Shown here piece by piece: positions 10,111 to 22,400 of a stretch of DNA of 64,000 bases. The position numbers and the translations under genes were made by a program. The notes under the pieces were generated by a model, which saw nothing but the letters and a program-made list of their open reading frames with translations, had not been told where the DNA came from and searched no databases. The stretch comes from Sipunculus nudus (Eukaryota > Annelida > Sipuncula > Golfingiida > Sipunculidae): NCBI GenBank assembly GCA_026874595.1, contig CM049316.1, positions 34,045,339 to 34,109,338 of the forward strand, in the 5' to 3' direction. Each line of letters starts with the position of its first letter. Position 1 is the stretch's first letter.

Positions 10111-12744
10111 TTAGCTCAGCTGACTATAAGTCATCTGAGCTATAGTCGTGGTCCATTGTCCGTCGTCCGTCCGTCTGTCCGTCCGTCCGTCCGTCCGTCC
10201 GTCCGTAGATGTGGCACGTTTTGAAACCGTAAGACCTAGGAATCCAAAATTTGGCATAATGTTAGATGTCCCCAAGATCTCCTACCAAGCCGAAAACTGG
10301 GTCTTTTCGACTTCGTTCCTTTGAGAAATTAAGGAAAAACCTCAATTTTTTATTAAAAACCTATTTTCACACTTCAGGACTGCCTAATATCAAAACCACT
10401 CATCTGTTTTTCCTCATATTTACCATAAATATTCCTCTATATAGTTCCTATGTACATTCAAGAAATTATGTCTGTATTATGTAATTTAAAAAAGTTATGG
10501 ACCCAAACATAATGCATTTTGTAAAAAATCAGGAAAGATATTTGATCACTTAACACAAAACATGTTAAAGCTATGGACCTTTTTTCCAGTAATATAACTT
10601 TAATTAATCAAAATTAAATTGTATACCCAAAATTAGATGAAAATCTTTTAATTTTTTTAAAATATTAATAAAAATAAAAAATTGGTACCTTAAATTTTGC
10701 CCAACTTTGACCATGGCACGTTTTTTTCCTTTGAGTACTGTGGATTTAATTTTCACAGCATGTTTTTGTTACCTTTTCAACTGTTAACACCAAAAATTTG
10801 AAACCAGTTGATCAAAAACTAGATTTTATTCAAGTTTTCAAGCACCATGTAACATATTGTTTACATCAAGCTAGTGTTATGCAGTTTGCAAGATCTCAGC
10901 TCCCCAGCTTCAGCTCTTAGTTCCTTAAATTCGGCATACAGCTAGATGTCTCCAAAATCCCCTACCATGCCAAGAATTTGGTCACTAGGACTTAATACCT
11001 TCAAGATATTAATGAAAAACTTCATTTTTCCATTAAAAACCCATTGTTACACTTCAAGACTGCCTAATATCAAAACCACTGATCTGACTTTAATCATAAA
11101 TAATATACATATTTTTCATTCTCTATGCACATGCCAGAATGATGTCAGTATTGCGTAATTGTTTTAAGTTATGGGCCCAAACATAATGCACTTTGTAAAA
11201 AATCAAGAAATATATTTACTCCCTTAACAAGGGGATTGCTGAAGCTAGAGATTTTTTGTCAGGGATGTAACATTATTTAATCAAGATTCAATTGAATACC
11301 CAAAATTAGTTATGAATTTTTCAAATTTTATAAGTTATTAGTATAAATGTAAAATTAATAACTTAAATTTTGCCCAACTTTGACCATGGCACGTTTGTTT
11401 CCTGTGAGCACTGTTGATATAATTTTCATATCATGCACACATAAGGATTTCAGCTTTTAAGTTTAGAAAGCTGAAAGAAATTGGCCAAAAATTGTAGCTT
11501 TTATAAATGTTTTTATGAGACCCTGTCAGACTTTGGCTCTCTCCAGCCCCTCTTGAGTCACCTGTATGTTGACCTTGTTGAACTTTCAGCAAATTATGCA
11601 TGCTTGAGGCGAGGCATACAGGGGAATCCAGGCAGCTTATGGCCAGCCACAGTTGATCCAGGTGTCCAACCCAACTCATCTAGTAGTTTTAACCAACTAC
11701 ATAACAATAAACAATAAATTAATAAATTTTTATTGGTTTTTAATAAAAAAATAAAGAAAAATAGAAAAGGAATTTGTTAGTTTATAATAACAGGAAATTA
11801 ACTTGCAGTTACTGATGATATAAGAATCTTGTATCGATGGATAGAATGTCACGTATTCCAAATAACACCATGCAGTCACCTATGATATTTTTCAGTTCAA
11901 TTTTAATGATAAAAAAATAAATCATATCATTCATTACTAATCATTAGGGATCATATGATGGAAATTAATGATAGACAAAGATGCAGTTGATAATATTAAT
12001 CTAGATTCCTACTGTGTCTAGTGTGTACATTGATGTGAAATTAGTCCAAAATGAATTTATTACAGTTTTTTTTTAATATAAATAAAAGCCATAAAACCAG
12101 GTACTTATGATCATTATTTAAATGTGTGAATTTTGTATATTCTGGATTCTCAACATCATTGTTTGGTGAAAACTGAATAAATACCAGTCATGGTGCGAAT
12201 ACTTTGTAATTGTATTTAAATACGAATATGATTATGTACTCCATTATAAAATTTCTTGCATAAAGAATGGGAATTCAGGTAAAAATGAAAGTATATGAAT
12301 ACCAGTGCAAATACTTTCAAAATGTATTCATGAATGCATTCATGAATATATTCTTTAATATTATTTTAATAATCATTTCAGTTATATTTCATTTAAAAAA
12401 ATCATATGATTCTCTTATTATTTAAAAAAAAATAATATTTGGGACAATATTTGTAATTTTTTTAATTAATAGTTAAACCCTTATATTATATATTCTGCTT
12501 ATAAGTTATATGGCCAAGTCAAAATCTGTGTGACAATAGCACTCCATTTGTTAATAAAATAAATGAAATCAATCCTCTTCCCTGTCTCCAAAGGTACTAT
12601 CAAAATCAAACATAAGCTAAACAACAACAACTCATAATACAGCTTATATTTATTACCACACAAAACCAGCATGTGCCTCATTTCTAAATAATATATTTTT
12701 ATCATATATAACAGCTGAGCGTCGTGACCCATAGGTCCCTTGTT
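10111..12744 (+). mobile_element. Dispersed element family 'AGCTCAG', copy 2
   Basis: The 5' end TTAGCTCAGCTGAC, TATAA, GTCATCTGAGCT is intact and is followed by a (GTCC)n tract. The core module occurs twice (about 10215-10790 and 10915-11430), each with 'catgttagatgtcccca/ctccaaaatc', 'ctgcctaatatcaaaacca', 'cccaaacataatgca' and 'gcccaactttgaccatggca'. The 3' terminus AGCTGAGCGTCGTGACCCAT-AGGTCCCTTGTT closes at 12744. The stretch 11700-12700 is AT-rich and unlike the other copies, so it may hold a nested insertion. No coding frame. Confidence 0.65.
10152..10206 (+). repeat. (GTCC)n simple repeat
   Basis: A CCGT tetranucleotide run inside the element's 5' region, probably an expansion of the 'ccgtcgtcc' motif present in other copies. 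Confidence 0.9.
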
Positions 12745-12939
12745 TGTAAACTAGATTTATTAAAGTATATATTCAATTTCTAAATACTAGTATTAGTTTT
12801 TTTTTCAGCATGTCCATTTTATTATACAGAACACTCACACATGTTTAAAATTATATAAACATATGTTTTAACGTTTAAATAAAATTACATTGTTTTACAT
12901 TTTATTGACTTTACGAATAGCTATTGCACACTGAAACGA

Positions 12940-13101
12940 CATTAATGCAGGGGCTTCCAATGGTGGGTAAATATTATACGCGACACTACTCGTGAAGGTG
13001 AAGGTCGCATGTGTCAGAGAGAGTTGTTGACATTTGCCATTCAACAGGCTCGAGAAGTCAGAAGTAAGAACCGACAGGTGAATGCCTAAGCAAAGTATCC
13101 G
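12940..13101 (+). promoter_or_regulatory. Putative promoter and non-coding first exon of the phosphatase gene
   Basis: A CpG-containing stretch, unlike its AT-rich surroundings, ends in a strong donor (TATCCG|GTAAGTGAG at 13101/13102). It is followed at 16387 by an acceptor (CTATATCAG) that leads 34 bases later to the ATG. This looks like a 5' UTR exon with its transcription start somewhere near 12960-13010. A TATA-like 'aaatattatac' is at about 12969. Inferred from sequence only. Confidence 0.45.
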
Positions 13102-13798
13102 GTAAGTGAGATATCTTTAAATATAACAGTGTTTCAGTTTATAAATAGTTTGCTCGAAATGTACAGTGTTTCAGTGCACTTACTGTACAATCTAGATTTT
13201 AAACCCGCCAAACTTTTTGTAAAAGTTTTAACTTGTCATCAGGTCATAGACATACTCGATCACAGCATAGATTTCAACATAAAATCGCGGCATTGAGCAA
13301 TGATCATCAGACGATTCAACATTATTTGCGTGAATTTTTATATTAAATTATAGTTGTGACTTCCTTATTCTATCAAGCAAGAATACAGGATTGATTAAAG
13401 GTTACTTTTCATACCATATACCATATACCATATAAAATAAAATCTGCTTTGAAACTTAGATTTTCAATATTGTCATAAGTGTTATCTCAAACCGGGTATG
13501 ATTTTTTAGAATAAAAATGTATTTCACCTCTCTGAGTGATAATCAATGTTAATGCTATATATAAACAGAAATTACTTGACCTTAAGGCTTAACAATACAT
13601 ACTGTATCATAGTGTATGGTGATGACTCGCTCCAAAAACACTCATTGGTCATGGCAAAGAAACAACTAGACCAGTGCAGTCAAGTTTCTGTGCTGGGTGT
13701 GTGCACTGGATGGTTGTCTTTCACATAGATTAACCCCTAGGTATATATTCAAAATGATTGACAGTCCAATATTTTGGGCCAATATGGGTGTATAGTTT

Positions 13799-15691
13799 TT
13801 AGCTCAGCTGACTATAAGTCATCTGAGCTATAGTCGTGGTCCTTTTTCCGTTGTCTGGCCGTCCTTTAACAAAGCAAGTTTACAATACTGTAGGACCTAC
13901 GAAACCAAAATTTTGCATACCATTAGATGTCCCCAAAATCTCCTACCATACCGAAAATTGGGTCACTAGGACTTCGTTCCTTTGAGATATTAAGGAAAAA
14001 CCTCCGTTTTCCATAAAAAGGCCATTGTTACACTTCAAGGCTGCCTAATATCAAAACCACTGATCTGTTTTTGATTCATATTCATATTTAGTATTCATAT
14101 TCTTCCATACATTTTCTATGAACATACAAAAAAATAGGTCAGTATTGGGTATTATTTTGAAGTTATGGGCCCAAATATAATGCAATTTTTAACAAATCAG
14201 GAAATATATTTACTCACCTAACATGAGAATAGCTGAAGCTGGAGACTTTTTTTCATGAATTTAACTTTATTTAATCAAGATTCAATTGTTTACCAAAAAT
14301 TAGATCTGAATTTTGCAAATTTTTTTCAAGTTATAAGCATAAATAAAAAATCAATACCTTAAATTTTGTCCAACTTTGGCAATGGCACATTTTTTTCCTG
14401 TAAGCGTTGTTGATTTAATTTTCACAGCATATATACTTAAGGATTTATTCTTTTAAAATCTGAATTTTCAAAGGAACTGTTTGAAAAGAGTAGCTTTAAT
14501 TCAAGTTTTTATACACCATGTCAAGTGTTGTTTACAGCTAGCCCACCTAGTAGTACAGCCTTCAACTGCATTATGTAACCCACCCAAGGCAGCCTGCCTA
14601 GGCTCAGCTTGGCCACTACTGGTGGCTTCCCCTCTGCCCTGCATTCCCCCCCCCCCCCCCTCCCTGATGGTGCATTAGCTAGATGAATGTTATAATTTTC
14701 TGTATTTTATATTATTCTTGGCTATGCTACATTTTAGATTTTGTATTGTACCACCAGGGTGAGAATGATTAAAGTGCACATTTAATTTTGTCCACAAAGT
14801 GGTGTATTGCTATGAAAGTGTGGATATTCATCAGATAAGTAATTCCTTACTTGAGAAGAGTAAAAACTTCACCAGGTGTGAACTTTTAATTCAAGTAATC
14901 AGTTATAGCTGAGATTGTAATTAGCATAATGATGTTGTTTGTCCCTCATTCGACCAACAGTGTGTATACTTTTTTTGTAAAGATGTTTTTATTTTATCAA
15001 ATTTACTGAATCTTTTATTTTATTTTGGTGAATAAAATTAAGCATGTACTGAAAACTCCAATGTGCAAAACTTTTTAATAGTGATCCAAGGAATAATCTT
15101 TTAGATGCCATGTTGTGACATTATTTTCTTTTAAATTCATTTTAAAAATTTGTGATTTAAAAATAATAAAATAATAAAATATATGTGTATGTGTAATATG
15201 ACCAAATATGAGCTACACTCTGGATATATAATGATTACAACTTAGAATTTTAATATTTTAACTTATATTTTCATTTTTTTATATACAAATTTATAAAACT
15301 TGTAAAAAAATGAATCAGATTAAAACTACTAATGGAAATAGTGGATATGCTAAAAAATAGGCTTATATATAAACTTAAATGCATTATTCCCTTGAAAGTG
15401 AAATAAAGGTATTAGTCCATTCTGTCCACTTGCCTGTCCATCTGTAAATTTTTCATATGCATCACAGTATCTCAAAACTTTTACTGTTTTTCTTCATGAC
15501 AGTCTTGTCAGAGTATTAGTGTGCAATCATATATTTAGAACTTTACTATAACCAAGTAGCAGGGCCCCTTTCCTCTTGGTTTCTCATATGCTCATATAAA
15601 TGAAAAACATTACAATAGAATATTTTGCATATTTTGCATTTGCAAAAATCTCAAACTTAAGCTGAGCTCTGTGACCCATGGGTCCCTTGTT
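13799..15691 (+). mobile_element. Dispersed element family 'AGCTCAG', copy 3 (best delimited)
   Basis: The 5' terminal hairpin (AGCTCAGCTGAC, TATAA, GTCATCTGAGCT) starts at 13801. The 3' end at about 15659-15691 reads AAGCTGAGCTCTGTGACCCA-TGGGTCCCTTGTT and includes the 12-bp palindrome GACCCATGGGTC. GCTCAGCTG near the 5' end and CAGCTGAGC near the 3' end of the family are 9-bp subterminal inverted repeats (here the 3' copy reads AAGCTGAGC). Internal modules match the copies at 1359, 10111 and 44823(-). The copy at 44823-47368 shares the C-tract region and the stretch to the 3' end. No ORF of substance. Confidence 0.8.
14644..14661 (+). repeat. Homopolymer C tract
   Basis: A run of C interrupted once by T, inside the dispersed element. 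The reverse-oriented copy has the matching G run at 45826-45838. Confidence 0.9.
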
Positions 15692-16386
15692 CTAAATACG
15701 GGTAGGGCTAGAAGTAGAAACAAGCAGTGGGATTTTCATCAGTTTCTGATTATTTTGGTTTATGTAATGGACAGTTTATCCAGTATCCCTGTCTGCCAAG
15801 CATGTGAAAGCCAGATACATTGTCTTTGTGTTTATCACAGAGACACAACATGGTCTAGTCAGTTAGTCTAATCTTTTTCTTTACAAAGGCATATATTTTA
15901 CTACTTTTCTATAATCTAAATGACTAACTCTTTCCAGTAATACTTGGTTTCAGTAGATTTGCATATGTGACATAATTTTCACTTGTATCAATATACTTCT
16001 TAAACAGATAACAAAACCTAAAGAATCATATTCAGTTTTATTTACCAATCAGAGATGCTAATTATGCTTAAATTATGGTAATAATGGTACATTTAAAATT
16101 AAGTCATAAATGTTTATATATTATGAAGCACTCTTGACTGTGTTCACTATAATGACATTTTCAATATTCCTTTCAGCACATGGATGACTTGTTTTTCACC
16201 CTTAGATGTGCCTCATGAAATAGAAAATGTTATGCAATTGACAAATTATTTTATATGATTAAGTTACCAGTATGTAATGAAAAATGTTTATTATATGAGC
16301 TTAAAAATTATTGGTACAACCTTTGGCCAAATATAACCATAGGCAAAAGTTTTCTCTTGATAACATTTATTTTTTTACTATATCAG

Positions 16387-16441
16387 GGACACCATTGTTA
16401 AGTACAGCTGAACAGGAGCCATGGGGAATGGAATGAATAAG
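16387..16441 (+). CDS. Phosphatase exon with start codon (coding 16421-16441)
   Basis: The acceptor ends at 16386 and the donor GTAAGT starts at 16442. The ATG at 16421 has a good context (GGAGCCATGG) and encodes only MGNGMNK, the myristoylation signal, before the intron. A nearly 10 kb intron follows. Confidence 0.9.
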
Positions 16442-19400
16442 GTAAGTTTAACAAAAAACCACCCACATCCATTTGCCATATGGTGGTGGGGTACAAGTCT
16501 AAAGGCTTATTAATCTTTTGTCACCTGCAGTAAAAGAATACTGTGGTTGCCTTTTTGTTCGCAAGAGTTTTATTTAAACAATAGTTGCGAAAGTGAAATA
16601 ATGGCCAGTATTACACCCTTTGGAATAAAATGCCATGTCAACTAAGATGATCATTTGAGGATGATGCATCTGCATCAGATAGCAGATAAGTTAAAACACT
16701 TCTGAAAACAATGGTACATTTTCCAGCAACCTAATCTATGCAGGCTATCTGAACTGGCCCATGCAAACATGCATAAATAATTGTAAAACATACAGTAATC
16801 ACAGGGGATATTGACTGTGACACAGATCATAATCTTATGACTGTAACAGGAAATAGGGATGTATAGTGTGGGACTTATTCTTATTTTCTAATAAATACAA
16901 ATACTGCTGTACTTGGACTTTACAGGAGCTGGTCCAGTTGTGAAAATGAAGCTCTTGTAAATCATTCAAAAAGAAAAAATGTGATATTGCACCCTCGCCA
17001 ATATAAAGCAGACCACAGTAACCCAAAAACTTAGTAAAAGTTACAAAGTACCAAAATAATTAAACCAAAGTCCAGGATACTTTAGTTTAAGTCTGAGTCT
17101 AATATGAGTACTTTTTGTTTGAGTCCACCTTTTTGTCGGAGTCATTTGGAACCTAAGTCCAAGTCATGAGTCTGAGTCTAGTACAAATCTCCTAGAAAAA
17201 TTGGATTGTGAAAATAGCTTGTTTTTTAATGTTAGTTTGAACATTCTTTTAACTTCACTGTTTAAGTACATTTACCTCCTGTTGCAGAGCTAAAGATTGG
17301 TATAAATTTTTTTTTTTGTATATTCTGTTAGAATTTCATACATGTTTATAATCTATATAATATTAATATGTTACAGAACTTTTCTTTTTCTTCTGGTCTT
17401 GAGGTGGACTCGGTCTGAGTACAAGTGTGAGTCCAGGACCCTGCAGCTCAAGTATGAGTCCCTGAAAAAGAGTCTGGAATTAGACTTGAGTCCTACATCA
17501 CTGTTTTACCAACATCACTACTGTTAGACTACAGGAAATCTAATAATATTTATCTAGTTAAACATATTGTGGTTGTGAAGGTAGCAAGTTCAAAATCTTT
17601 GTGAAAGGGGAGTTATCGTGAAAATAAAACCTTTATAAATAAGTTCTTTCAAATTATATCCCAATAATAAATAATAACAATAAATATTAATTCTACTCAA
17701 TCAATATTCACTTGAGCCCTCATACCAATTTAACAATTTCCAGCACATATTACAGTGGAAGCTGTTGTAAAGACCACCTGTCTTATAAGACCACTTGTTT
17801 ATTAAAACCACCCTGAATGAACCATAAACATTGACATTAGTTATGACTGACCTGACTAATAAGACCATTTTTCACAGCCCTGAGGAAGGTCTTATTACGT
17901 AGGTGCTACTGTATTTTTTTTACAATTATTTCATAAAATGATGGATATACTCTGTAAGGGTTATTGTATGAAGAGATCGCATAAATGGAAACCTCTGGGA
18001 ATCCGTGGAAAGGCGAATATTGTAATATGTTAACTTAACCATGCGAATATGAAGCCAACCCACAGTATTGCTTCCCTTTAGCCTCATTTACTACTTTAGA
18101 TATCTCTGAGTACTTAGGAACTGCTTATGTAATATGTATAAATATGTACATGAAACAGAGTAAAGATTTTGCAAATATATAAAGTTTTCTTTTTACCCAA
18201 GTGCTTGCCTATAGCTGTTGTTCTTGTGTTTGCTTGGTGGGTTAGAAGGTTAGAAGAATGTTTACCTATTAGCTAAATGAATTTGTATTTCTTTAGTGAT
18301 GTGTTTTAGTTTTGAACATTGCAGGCATAAACTAGTACTTTAGTAAATTAATACTGAACATTGCATGCATAAAATATTAAGAGACTGAATGAATTAGCTG
18401 AGTGATGAGATATGAACATAGATTATTTTTTAACCCCAGTGTTGCACATAGTAGTTGTCATGGTGTTTGCTTGGTAGGTTAGAAGAATGGTAAGCTTTAC
18501 TTATATGATTTTGAACTGTACTTATTAGTGATGTGTAATAGTAGTGTGTGAGTTTGAAATATTCAAGCATGAATTATTAAGAGACCAAACAAATCAAAAG
18601 AGGTAAGAGATATAAGATGACAGATAGTGATTTCAAACATACTCAGTTATATTCTATTTAATTATCATGACAGACTGACCTTCTCGTTAAAACGAATATT
18701 ATTTTATTAAACATCAGTGTGATTATGACTTTATAAAAAAAATTGAGACTTTTTGTCAAGAAGCTATAGTTTGATCTCACATCAGCATTGGAGTCATATA
18801 CATGAAGTCAAATACAAATAAGAATAAAGGAATTTTTTCAGGTCTAATAAAATGCAGGGCCACAGGGACAAATGCAAATTCAAATACCGAACATCAAAAA
18901 AATACTGATTCAGAATTTACCAACTTAATTAATTTGGTTGGTATTTGAGGTATAATTCTATGTATGATTCTATACAGCTTATTTAACAGTAATATAGCAG
19001 GTTATATATAATCAATCATCAGTAATTTTTTCTTCCAATAATTGAATATGATTTTATAACCAGTTTTTACCATTAGTAGATGTAATGTATGATATGAAGG
19101 TGAACTGATTAATATTGTTACCGGTATTTATAAAATTAGTCTATCTATACATATTTTTTTACAAATTTTACAATTTTTAGAAATTACACATCATTGCATA
19201 CTGTAATAATTTTCCTACCTGCATGCTTTTCCATACACTTGTTGATTTTAGCTGAGTTGGACATGAGATAAATGTGATAACATATTCCTTGTTACTTTTA
19301 AGCCCATTCCATTTTCAGGAAATATTTAACATAATATTCAGAACAATTGACCTGACCACCACAACCCTTATGCTACGCCCCTTTAACCTAATTATGCTAA

Positions 19401-22400
19401 TAAGTCCCCTAAAATGCTCCTTCACAGAAGGTTTTCCATGCCTATGATTGTGAGAGCTGTTCATAAGAATATAGTGATATCACAAAGGTCGGTCACATGA
19501 GATGTCACTTTGACTAACGTCATCAGCTGGAATTGCTAAATCTCTGTTCTCCAGTGATTAACATTTCGCAATCAGGTGTTTTTCCGTATTTTGGATTATT
19601 TGTCTCGAAGGAATTGAGTGCAAGGTAAGACATTATTATTCACTTGGCAGTCAGTGGAAATATAGCTCCTGCAACCTTCGGCGTAGAACTTCTTATACTG
19701 TATCCTTTGTAGAAAAAATTACCCAGAAAAACATGCAGACAGGGGGAGTGTTAAAGACTACATGTATATGTTCTGTTTGGGAGAGTCACCCAAATGATAG
19801 AAATATTTTGCTTGTCAGGTGATTGACTGTTTACATTACCAATGATAACTTGATTGGTTGCTGGCAACTGCTTTGCTCATGATTATTCATTGAATGAATA
19901 TGTGATTAAGGTCACATGGTTAGGTCAGTTTCACAGTCAAGTGACCCACATGGTAAAACATGGTAAAACATGAGGTGTTTATCTCCAGCCACCAGCTGGT
20001 GCCACCAGTCAAGTGCCCAGTCAAAACAGTCCACCAGTATACCTGCATATACCAGTGTGGCCTTTAAAAAAGGTAAAACCAGTTTGGTTCCCTGTTGCTT
20101 GGCTCAGCAATGTTACTGCATCACAGGTTCTATGAATGGTTTACCAGCACTAACAAAACCTGTATCTGTCTGTGATATGTGTACATATATTTGGCTCACT
20201 CACTGCTTGGAGCCAAGGTAATTTATATTTCCTCTTTCACCTGTCTTCCTACCACCAAAACCCTGACTGCTAGGCTAACAGACACCTTGTTTCATCAAGC
20301 CACTCTGGCATCTATATCATAAATAAAGGGCGAGCCTGCACTTGTCTGGGATTAAACCATAACAGCCAATCTAATCAAATGTACCAGTTGTGAAAAACAC
20401 TTTGCAAGAACAGGAACACATTCACCAGAAAAGAAATAGGCTTACAAGGCTTTAATTAATAGGTCAGTTTCCTTATTCCCTTCTGGAATGGCTAAATGTA
20501 ATCTAAAATTATCAACAGATTTGTTTTTGGAGCCATGTAGAGAAGATGCATGCCCTGCAAGTCTCTTCATAAGTTCAAGTGCCATGTTCATTATTCATGA
20601 AATAGGTGCCAGAGGAGCTTGAAGAACCAAGGTATCTGGCAGTTTAGTAGCCAGAGCTTTGCTGGCAGGAAGAAGTTAAATAATACAATTTAGATAAAAT
20701 GGTCGCTTGGATATTAAGATAAAAGTAAAGAGCAATTAATCACTGTATAAATTAATTGTACAAAATGAGAACCAAAGTACTGGTGCACGTGCATATGGAT
20801 TTGCACATAGACTACAAACTTAAGGTATCCTGTGTTTAAATATTCACTTTTGTAAGGCCTTTTCTTGCAGTGTGTCCAGTCAGTTAAGCAGAGATCAGAT
20901 GACACTTCAAATTTTTCTTACAAAGCAGGGTTTGCAGTTTCCCCCGACATCTGAGTAAAATCTGGGTTTTACCAGGTGAAAGTGTAACCCATGCTGGGTA
21001 AAATAGGTGTAACCCACATATTATACCCAGGAACTAGTTAAAGGGTCAGTGGTAAATGTCAAATATTAGACAGGGGTGATGTGGTCAGAGCTAGTCCGCT
21101 TGCTTACAGTATACACATAATGTGTATGTATAACTTCTACTAACCAATCAGATTTGGCCTTGCTTGATAAAAGAAAATTGGAAAAAAGCTTGGGTAATCA
21201 GTTGGGCAAAACCCTAGTTAAACCTGGATGTTAACCCAAGTTTTACCCACTGGGTTAAAGTTGTACTCAGGTCAAATACAAACCCTGCCACATAGCAACC
21301 AAATATATGAATATCAAATGCTTTTGTGACAAACCCTTTTTTAAAGAAGTACCAATGTCTTTCTTCACAGTGTTATAACAGGAACAGATACTCATATATG
21401 AGTTGAGTAATTTCTCTCAGGTCAATTCATCACTATTATTCTCTAATACTAATTCTTGAAAAATAACTGATAAGGCTAATGTTTTGAAAACTTTTATGAG
21501 CACTTCATTAACAGAATATATTTTCATTAAAATGGAGGAGATTTCAGAGGATGTATTATGTACAGTCTATCTTAATTGCAATGCTGCTGCATACACGTCA
21601 AGCATGCACCTGTATGGATCATTTAATTTCAGCTTTATCACTGCAAACAAACCTGCATGTTCTGTAAGGAGTTATAAGGGAAATAAGTCTTGCACATGGA
21701 ACAGTCACCCTGCAGAAACCAGTGAAATTAGGAACAACATTTTCAGATACATTATGTATGTACTCATCAGAGAGAAAAACTGTTACAATATTTTTAAAAG
21801 AAGGTACGGTAGTTTATTCAGAAAAAATGAAAAATAAAGTTGAAAGTCCAGGGGTTGTTTATGTATAATATGTTAACAGTAGAAGTAAAAAAAAGGAAAA
21901 CTTACATGGAAAACTTGTGTTCTGAATTGTTTAATGTTTAAATAATGCTTTCTGTCTTTTCCCTGATGATTCAGTTAGTTTTTAGCTCAGCTGACTTTCA
22001 GTCATGCTGGGCTATAGCGATGGGTCTTTGTCCGTTGTCCTTCCGTCTGTCCGTCCGGCCATTAGCAGTGCACAAATCGTAACCGTAGGGGCTAGAGCCA
22101 TGAACTCTATGCAGTCTTAGAGGTTCTAAAAAGATCTCCTTGCAAACCTGAAATCAGGTCACTGCGACCTATATTCTCAAAGTTATGGGGTGTGTTTGCA
22201 CCCCCCAGAAATAATTCTTTTAGCCAAAATTTTCATCCCAAACCTTCCATCTTTCACATACAGCTCACCTACCAACAGGGGAAGAACCATAATTATTTTG
22301 AGGTCACAAGGTCAAAGGTCAAGGTCACAGAACCAACTTCTTTGAAAAGCCTGTGGATGCATTTTAAGCCAAACCTTTCATCCCAATTCTTTGATCTTTC

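Larger units (their letters stand above)
13102..16386 (+). other. Putative 5' UTR intron of the phosphatase gene
   Basis: The intron is dominated by one complete dispersed element (13799-15691). The rest is AT-rich, with no recognisable gene or RNA. Confidence 0.5.

Noticed and set aside
21484-21837. 117-codon + strand frame
   Set aside because: Within an AT-rich intron, no known domain, no splice or codon-use support. Treated as chance.
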